Origin: Fimbriimonadaceae bacterium
GTDB taxonomy: Bacteria > Armatimonadota > Fimbriimonadia > Fimbriimonadales > Fimbriimonadaceae
Assembly (NCBI GenBank): GCA_014380605.1
Contig: JACMJO010000191.1
Span: forward strand, 1 to 9,994
Direction of reading: 5' to 3'
Length of the DNA: 9,994 bases
Positions 6,147-9,994 of this stretch are shown one piece after another. Positions within the stretch are counted from its first letter, which is position 1, and each line of letters begins with the position of its first letter. Below the pieces are notes generated by a model. The model did no database searches, was not told where the DNA came from, and saw only the letters and a program-made list of their open reading frames with translations. The translations under genes and the position numbers were made by a program.

Positions 6147-8996
6147 ATGGACTTCCGACAGACCCTTAATCTGCCTGATCCAGACTTCACCATCCCGATG
6201 AAGGCTGGCCTCCCTACATTGGAGCCGCAGATTCAGAAGATTTGGGACGAACAAGGCCTTTACCACCAGATTCAGGAGAGCCGGAAGGGAAAGCCCACCT
6301 TCATCCTGCACGACGGTCCACCCTACACGAACTCGCCGATCCACATCGGAACGGCCTTTCAAAAGTCGCTGAAGGACTTCGTGATCAAGTCGCGCACGAT
6401 GATGGGCTACTTGGCGCCTTACGTGCCTGGCTTCGATACGCATGGCTTGCCGATCGAGCAGGCGGTGACCAAGAAGTTCGCGGAGCAGAAAGTTACACCG
6501 ACTGGCACCGAACTGCGCAAAGCCTGTCGCGAGCATGTGGCGAAGTACGTCCAGGTACAGACCGAGCAGTTCAAGCGCTTCGGAATCCTTGGACTTTGGG
6601 AACGGCCTTATAGGACGCTTGACTTCGAGTTCGAAGCCGAGATCGTGCGGGTCTTCAAGCGGCTGGTTGAGGGCGGGTACGTGTACAAGGGTTTGCGTTC
6701 CACTATGTGGAGCCCCACCAGCCGCACCGCGTTGGCCGACACCGAGATCGTCTATCACGACCACACCAGCAAGGCGATCTACGTGAGGTTCCCCCTGATG
6801 GAGGACCCCAACCACATGCTCACCAAGTACGCCAACCTGTACACGGTGATCTGGACGACGACTCCTTGGACGATCCCAGCGAACTTAGCCGTGGCCTTCC
6901 ATCCGGAGTTCACCTATGCGATCGTGAGGGTGGGAGACGCGCATTACGTCCTCTTGAAAGACCTGCTTGAGAAAGTCGCGGCGAAAGTGGGCTGGGAATC
7001 CTACGAAGTGGTTGCTGAAATGGACGGCATCAACTTTGACCTGGTCAAGTTCAAGCACCCGATATTTGATCGCATCTCTCCGGGAGTCGTAGCCGACTAC
7101 GTCACCACTGAAGACGGCACCGGCGTCGTCCACACCGCGCCCAGCCATGGCCGGGACGACTTTATCACCGGGCAGAAGTACAACCTTGGAGTTCCAAACA
7201 CGGTGGACGAGCGGGGTGTTCTGACGGCGGAGGCGGGAGAGTTCGACGGGACCTACTTCCAGAAATGCGATACCGTCGTGGTGGATAGGCTGCGGGAAGT
7301 CGGCAATCTGCTCAGCGCGGAGGATTACAAGCACAGCTATCCCTATGCCGAGCGCGATGGCCAGCCGGTCATCTTCAGGGCCACCGAACAATGGTTCGTC
7401 GGAATCGACCAGCATAATCTTCGCGAGGACATGCTTGAGGCGATCAGCCCTATACCGCTGGAAGACTTCCTCGAAAATGGGGGTGAGACTCCGGGCGTGT
7501 CTTGGGTACCCGAGCAGGGTTACAACCGTATCGAATCCATGGTGCGGCAACGCCCCGATTGGTGCATCTCCCGGCAGAGGCCCTGGGGCGTAGGTATCCC
7601 GATCTTCTACGGACGCAACTCCCGCGTTCCCGTCATGGACCCCGTGGCGATCGAGGCCGTGGCTAAGCTCGTTGAGAAGGAAGGAAGCGACGCCTGGTTT
7701 GCCCGGGAAGCTTCTGAGATTCTGCCCTCGGGCTACAAGCACCCGGAAACCGGCGAGACGGAGTTCGACAAAGAGACCGATACGCTCGACGTCTGGTTCG
7801 ATTCCGGCTCGACTTCGATCATCGTTCTGGATGAAAAGGTCTGTCCGGAATGGAAGGATATCGGCCTCCGATGGCCCGCCGACCTCTACCTGGAGGGCTC
7901 AGATCAGCACAGGGGCTGGTTCAACACCTCGCTTATTATCGGTACCGCCTTGAAAGGCGAACCGCCCTATCGGCAGGTAGTAACTCACGGCTTTGTCATG
8001 GACGACCAGGGCCGAAAGATGTCCAAGAGCCTTGGCAACGTGATCGAGCCTATCGAGGCATGCAATACCTATGGGGCAGATGTGGTGCGGTATTGGGTCG
8101 CGAGCGTGGATTACGCCTACGACGTGCCCTGTTCCGACGCCTTGTTGAAGCAGTTCGGAGAGAACTTCCGCACGGTTAGAAATACCCTTCGCTTCCTGCT
8201 TGGGAATCTGAGCGACTTTGAGGCGGTTTGGGCGGAGGGTTATCGATGCAATGGAGGATCAGAGGCTTTGCTAGAGCTGGATGAGTGGGTGGTCGAGCAG
8301 GTTGACCTGCTCGTGGCCGATTGCGTCGAAAAGTACAAGCGTTACGACTTTGGCGGAGTCATCTCTGCGGTCCACAACTTCTGTGCGATCGAGCTGTCTC
8401 GGTTCTATCTGGACGCGATCAAGGACAGGATGTATTGCGACGGCAAGGAGTGGCCCTCTCGCCAGTCCGGGCAAGTTGCTTGCCTCTATGTGCTCACGCG
8501 ATTGGTGAAGTTGCTCGCTCCCATCCTAGTTCACACGGCGGAAGAAGTTTGGGGAAGGATTCCAGGCAGCAGTGGGTCGGTGCATATCGCCTACTTCGAT
8601 ATGCCCAGCGCGGACCGGCTCTCCGAGATCGAAGGCAGTCCATTGCAGACAAGATTTGCCGCGCTGATTGGGGAACGCGGCGATGCTTTCGCCGCATTCG
8701 AGCCTTGGAAGGCGGAGAATGGGGTGAAGGATAGTCAAGACGTGATCCTGAGCATTTCTGCCTCGGGCGAAACTCTCGATTTGCTCCGGTCGTTCGATCC
8801 TGATGAGTTGGCAAACTACTTCAAAATGAGCGGAGTCGAGCTGGCAGAGGGTCCAGAGGGCTTCACTTTCCGCCGAAGCGAATTTGAAAAGTGCGAGCGT
8901 TCACGGCTTCGCAGGGCGGATGTTCAGCAGGTAACGGTCGAAGGCGACACCCATTGGCTGACCAAGCGGGACCGAAAGGCGGTCAGGCTTGAATAG
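6147..8996 (+). CDS. ileS: Isoleucyl-tRNA synthetase
   Basis: IleRS charges tRNA-Ile with isoleucine and hydrolyses mischarged valine. The 949-residue product is a complete bacterial-type class Ia enzyme. The N-terminus starts DFRQTLNLP and leads into DGPPYTNSPIHIGT; the signature HIGH reads HIGT at 66-69. The CP1 editing domain contains TTTPWT (237-242) and HTAPSHGRDD (329-338), the residues that form the editing pocket. SRQRPWGVGIP marks the return to the catalytic core, LDVWFDSGS follows, and KMSKS is exact at 624-628. The anticodon-binding helical domain covers about 660-830. The C-terminal zinc peptide is eroded: only C916 remains where four cysteines are expected, with S919, T939 and D942 at the likely other positions. 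The ATG at 6147 has no SD, suggesting a very short leader. lspA begins within its last codons. Confidence 0.97.
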   Translation: MDFRQTLNLPDPDFTIPMKAGLPTLEPQIQKIWDEQGLYHQIQESRKGKPTFILHDGPPYTNSPIHIGTAFQKSLKDFVIKSRTMMGYLAPYVPGFDTHGLPIEQAVTKKFAEQKVTPTGTELRKACREHVAKYVQVQTEQFKRFGILGLWERPYRTLDFEFEAEIVRVFKRLVEGGYVYKGLRSTMWSPTSRTALADTEIVYHDHTSKAIYVRFPLMEDPNHMLTKYANLYTVIWTTTPWTIPANLAVAFHPEFTYAIVRVGDAHYVLLKDLLEKVAAKVGWESYEVVAEMDGINFDLVKFKHPIFDRISPGVVADYVTTEDGTGVVHTAPSHGRDDFITGQKYNLGVPNTVDERGVLTAEAGEFDGTYFQKCDTVVVDRLREVGNLLSAEDYKHSYPYAERDGQPVIFRATEQWFVGIDQHNLREDMLEAISPIPLEDFLENGGETPGVSWVPEQGYNRIESMVRQRPDWCISRQRPWGVGIPIFYGRNSRVPVMDPVAIEAVAKLVEKEGSDAWFAREASEILPSGYKHPETGETEFDKETDTLDVWFDSGSTSIIVLDEKVCPEWKDIGLRWPADLYLEGSDQHRGWFNTSLIIGTALKGEPPYRQVVTHGFVMDDQGRKMSKSLGNVIEPIEACNTYGADVVRYWVASVDYAYDVPCSDALLKQFGENFRTVRNTLRFLLGNLSDFEAVWAEGYRCNGGSEALLELDEWVVEQVDLLVADCVEKYKRYDFGGVISAVHNFCAIELSRFYLDAIKDRMYCDGKEWPSRQSGQVACLYVLTRLVKLLAPILVHTAEEVWGRIPGSSGSVHIAYFDMPSADRLSEIEGSPLQTRFAALIGERGDAFAAFEPWKAENGVKDSQDVILSISASGETLDLLRSFDPDELANYFKMSGVELAEGPEGFTFRRSEFEKCERSRLRRADVQQVTVEGDTHWLTKRDRKAVRLE

Positions 8997-9585
8997 GAGA
9001 ACCCTATTCTGGGTTTTGTTCGTCAGCATGCTGATCTTGGATCAGGCGGTCAAGTTTTGGGCTCGGGGAGCGGTCGATGGTCGTGAAGGCGCATCGATCC
9101 TTGCCCTTTGGCCAGGGGTTTTTGAGCTGACTCTCGTCTTCAATCGAGGGATCGCCTTTGGCCAACTTCAGGGCTATGGCGTTTTGTTGACCCCGATTGC
9201 TCTGATCATCGCAGGCGGGTCCATTTGGTATTCCATGAGGCATCCCCAAGCAGCGAAAATCTATCACGTCGTGGCGGCCCTATTTGCGGCGGGCGCACTG
9301 GGGAATCTGTTCGACCGGCTCTATCTCGGCAAGGTCACCGACATGTTCGACTTTCGCCTCATCGGGTTTCCGGTCTTCAACGTGGCCGACGCTTGCATCA
9401 CGATTAGTGGCGTCGTCATGGTTCTGCTCTGGATTCGCGAGGCGATCGAGGAGAAGCGGGGTACGAAGGACGAAGGGACGGAGGGACAAGGGACGAGGGA
9501 AGAGGGAACCGACGAACGAAGAGAAAGCTTCCCCCCATCGCCGTCCCTTACGTCAGTTAAGCCCACCCCTCCCTCGCAAGACTAG
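8989..9585 (+). CDS. lspA: Lipoprotein signal peptidase (signal peptidase II), with repeat-derived tail
   Basis: LspA is the inner-membrane aspartyl protease that removes signal peptides from diacylglyceryl-modified prolipoproteins. The product is 198 residues with four membrane helices. Catalytic aspartates are D109 in GNLFDRL and D134 in FNVADA; the conserved N52 lies in FNRGIAFG, and D18-Q19-x-x-K22 closes TM1. I chose the TTG at 8989, which overlaps the ileS stop by eight bases (TTGAATAG). It gives the normal basic start NRR and a full TM1; no upstream start fits and later ones truncate TM1. The SD is weak, so coupling to ileS translation is likely. Typical LspA ends near 160 residues. 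Here about 40 hydrophilic residues follow TM4, including four pentads beginning GT at 158, 163, 168 and 173, encoded by a purine-rich DNA repeat. The tail is probably not needed for catalysis. Confidence 0.94.
   Translation: MNRRTLFWVLFVSMLILDQAVKFWARGAVDGREGASILALWPGVFELTLVFNRGIAFGQLQGYGVLLTPIALIIAGGSIWYSMRHPQAAKIYHVVAALFAAGALGNLFDRLYLGKVTDMFDFRLIGFPVFNVADACITISGVVMVLLWIREAIEEKRGTKDEGTEGQGTREEGTDERRESFPPSPSLTSVKPTPPSQD
9461..9528 (+). repeat. Purine-rich 7/8-nt repeat tract inside the 3' end of lspA
   Basis: Copies of GGGAC-like heptamers and octamers follow one another (GGGACGGA, GGGACAA, GGGACGA, GGGAAGA), giving an effective 15-base period that encodes pentads in the LspA tail. Base composition is strongly purine-biased, unlike the rest of lspA. 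Bases 9477-9494 pair with 9607-9624 downstream. Confidence 0.7.
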
Positions 9586-9606
9586 GCGTCCCAGCAGTCA
9601 CCACCT

Positions 9607-9664
9607 GTCCCTGTTCCCTCCGTCTCTTCAATGCCTGGTCCCTCGTCCTTTGTCCCTAGTCCTG
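9607..9664 (+). repeat. Inverted, pyrimidine-rich partner tract downstream of lspA
   Basis: TCCCT-type heptamers run in exact 7-base register at 9639-9664 (TCCCTCG, TCCTTTG, TCCCTAG, TCCTGCA), and another group covers 9607-9624. The reverse complement of 9607-9624 matches 9477-9494 at 16 of 18 positions. The reverse complement of about 9640-9652 matches the start of the left tract with a one-base gap. In the lspA transcript the two tracts could pair into a long imperfect hairpin enclosing the stop codon. This could protect or end the message, but there is no U-run typical of an intrinsic terminator. Confidence 0.6.
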
Positions 9665-9687
9665 CAACCCAAATGTTATTCCTGCGT

Positions 9688-9693
9688 TACTCT
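9688..9693 (+). promoter_or_regulatory. Candidate -10 box six bases before the last gene
   Basis: TACTCT fits TAnnnT and is separated from the ATG at 9700 by six bases (GTTCCT), the same spacing as at dinB. There is no recognisable -35 and no SD, so this is a weak call supported mainly by position. Confidence 0.3.
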
Positions 9694-9699
9694 GTTCCT

Positions 9700-9994
9700 A
9701 TGAGATCGCGACCCTTGATTCCCGGTGGCCGTGGAGGCCTGCTCGTTCTGGCCATCGCCGCCGTGCCTATCGTCCTCAACCGTTGCAAGCCGTTTGCCAA
9801 GAAGGTTGGCGAGAAAATGGTGGAGTGGGGTGAGAAGATCAAGAAGGATGCGGATAGGACCGAGTCGCCAGCGACAAACGAAACCTCGTCAAAGTCCGAT
9901 ATGAAAAAGAGCGCTCAAGACGAGACCCTGAAGTCCTCGTCACCCGCCGGCAAAGACGAAGTAACGGAGCAGGTCGCGGCAGCGACGGCGCCAA
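9700..9994 (+). CDS. Small membrane-anchored lysine/serine-rich protein, function unknown (cut off by window edge)
   Basis: The ATG at 9700 opens a frame that runs 98 codons to the window edge without a stop. I do not recognise the family. Residues 1-11 are short and basic, residues 12-27 (GGLLVLAIAAVPIVLN) form a single membrane helix or uncleaved signal anchor, and residues 28-50 are rich in lysine with an amphipathic look (KKVGEKMVEWGEKIKKD). The remainder is a low-complexity, charged Ser/Thr/Lys/Glu stretch ending in alanine-rich sequence. A single cysteine (C29) follows the helix, but its context (LNRC) is not a good lipobox, so a lipoprotein is unlikely though possible. The coding call rests on the long open frame, codon use similar to neighbours and the hydrophobic segment. 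The long right-hand part may carry a further domain outside the window. Confidence 0.6.
   Translation, partial: MRSRPLIPGGRGGLLVLAIAAVPIVLNRCKPFAKKVGEKMVEWGEKIKKDADRTESPATNETSSKSDMKKSAQDETLKSSSPAGKDEVTEQVAAATAP

Noticed and set aside
6060..6815. 251-codon minus-strand frame ending just before dinB
   Set aside because: It is antisense to the start of ileS and its promoter region, and the translation shows no domain or plausible start signal.
6885..7742. Long open frame (285 codons) on the minus strand inside ileS
   Set aside because: It lies wholly antisense to unmistakable IleRS coding sequence, has no recognisable motifs and is explained by the codon bias of ileS.
1..9994. CRISPR arrays, tRNA/rRNA genes, insertion sequences, phage or defence genes
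   Set aside because: No regularly spaced repeats of the right size, cloverleaf-like sequences, transposase or integrase motifs were seen.

Overview
The window carries ordinary chromosomal housekeeping genes, densely packed, with a GC content that looks like the mid-to-upper fifties. I see no phage, plasmid, IS, CRISPR, tRNA or rRNA signature. RNase J and FtsEX, an IleRS-LspA pair, a mixture of Shine-Dalgarno and SD-less starts, and heptameric GGGAC-type repeat tracts suggest a deep-branching bacterium. My guess, at low confidence, is Armatimonadota (Fimbriimonas-like).

Layout: (1) 1-1393, minus strand: ftsE followed by ftsX (8-nt overlap; ftsX runs off the left edge), the ABC-type pair that controls septal cell-wall hydrolysis. 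(2) About 1394-1535: divergent control region. (3) 1536-1979, plus strand: an MntR-type manganese-responsive repressor whose 3' end overlaps the next gene tail-to-tail. (4) 1966-3615, minus strand: RNase J. (5) 3616-3709: divergent promoter region with two adjacent perfect inverted repeats. (6) 3710-4720, plus strand: a HAD phosphatase fused to a YqcC/DUF446 domain. (7) 4740-6041, minus strand: a Y-family translesion DNA polymerase with a consensus -10 box six bases from its ATG. (8) 6147-8996, plus strand: isoleucyl-tRNA synthetase, then lspA (lipoprotein signal peptidase) starting at a TTG inside the end of ileS. (9) 9455-9664: purine-rich repeats at the end of lspA, with an inverted pyrimidine-rich copy downstream. 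(10) 9700 to the right edge: the start of a small membrane-anchored, lysine/serine-rich protein of unknown function.

The genes do not form one pathway. The clearest functional units are ftsEX and ileS-lspA, both translationally coupled pairs. The points most worth a second look are the HAD-YqcC fusion, the eroded C-terminal zinc peptide of IleRS, the repeat-derived tail on LspA with its inverted partner, and several promoters placed so close to start codons that leaderless transcripts are likely. I found no convincing new multi-gene system.
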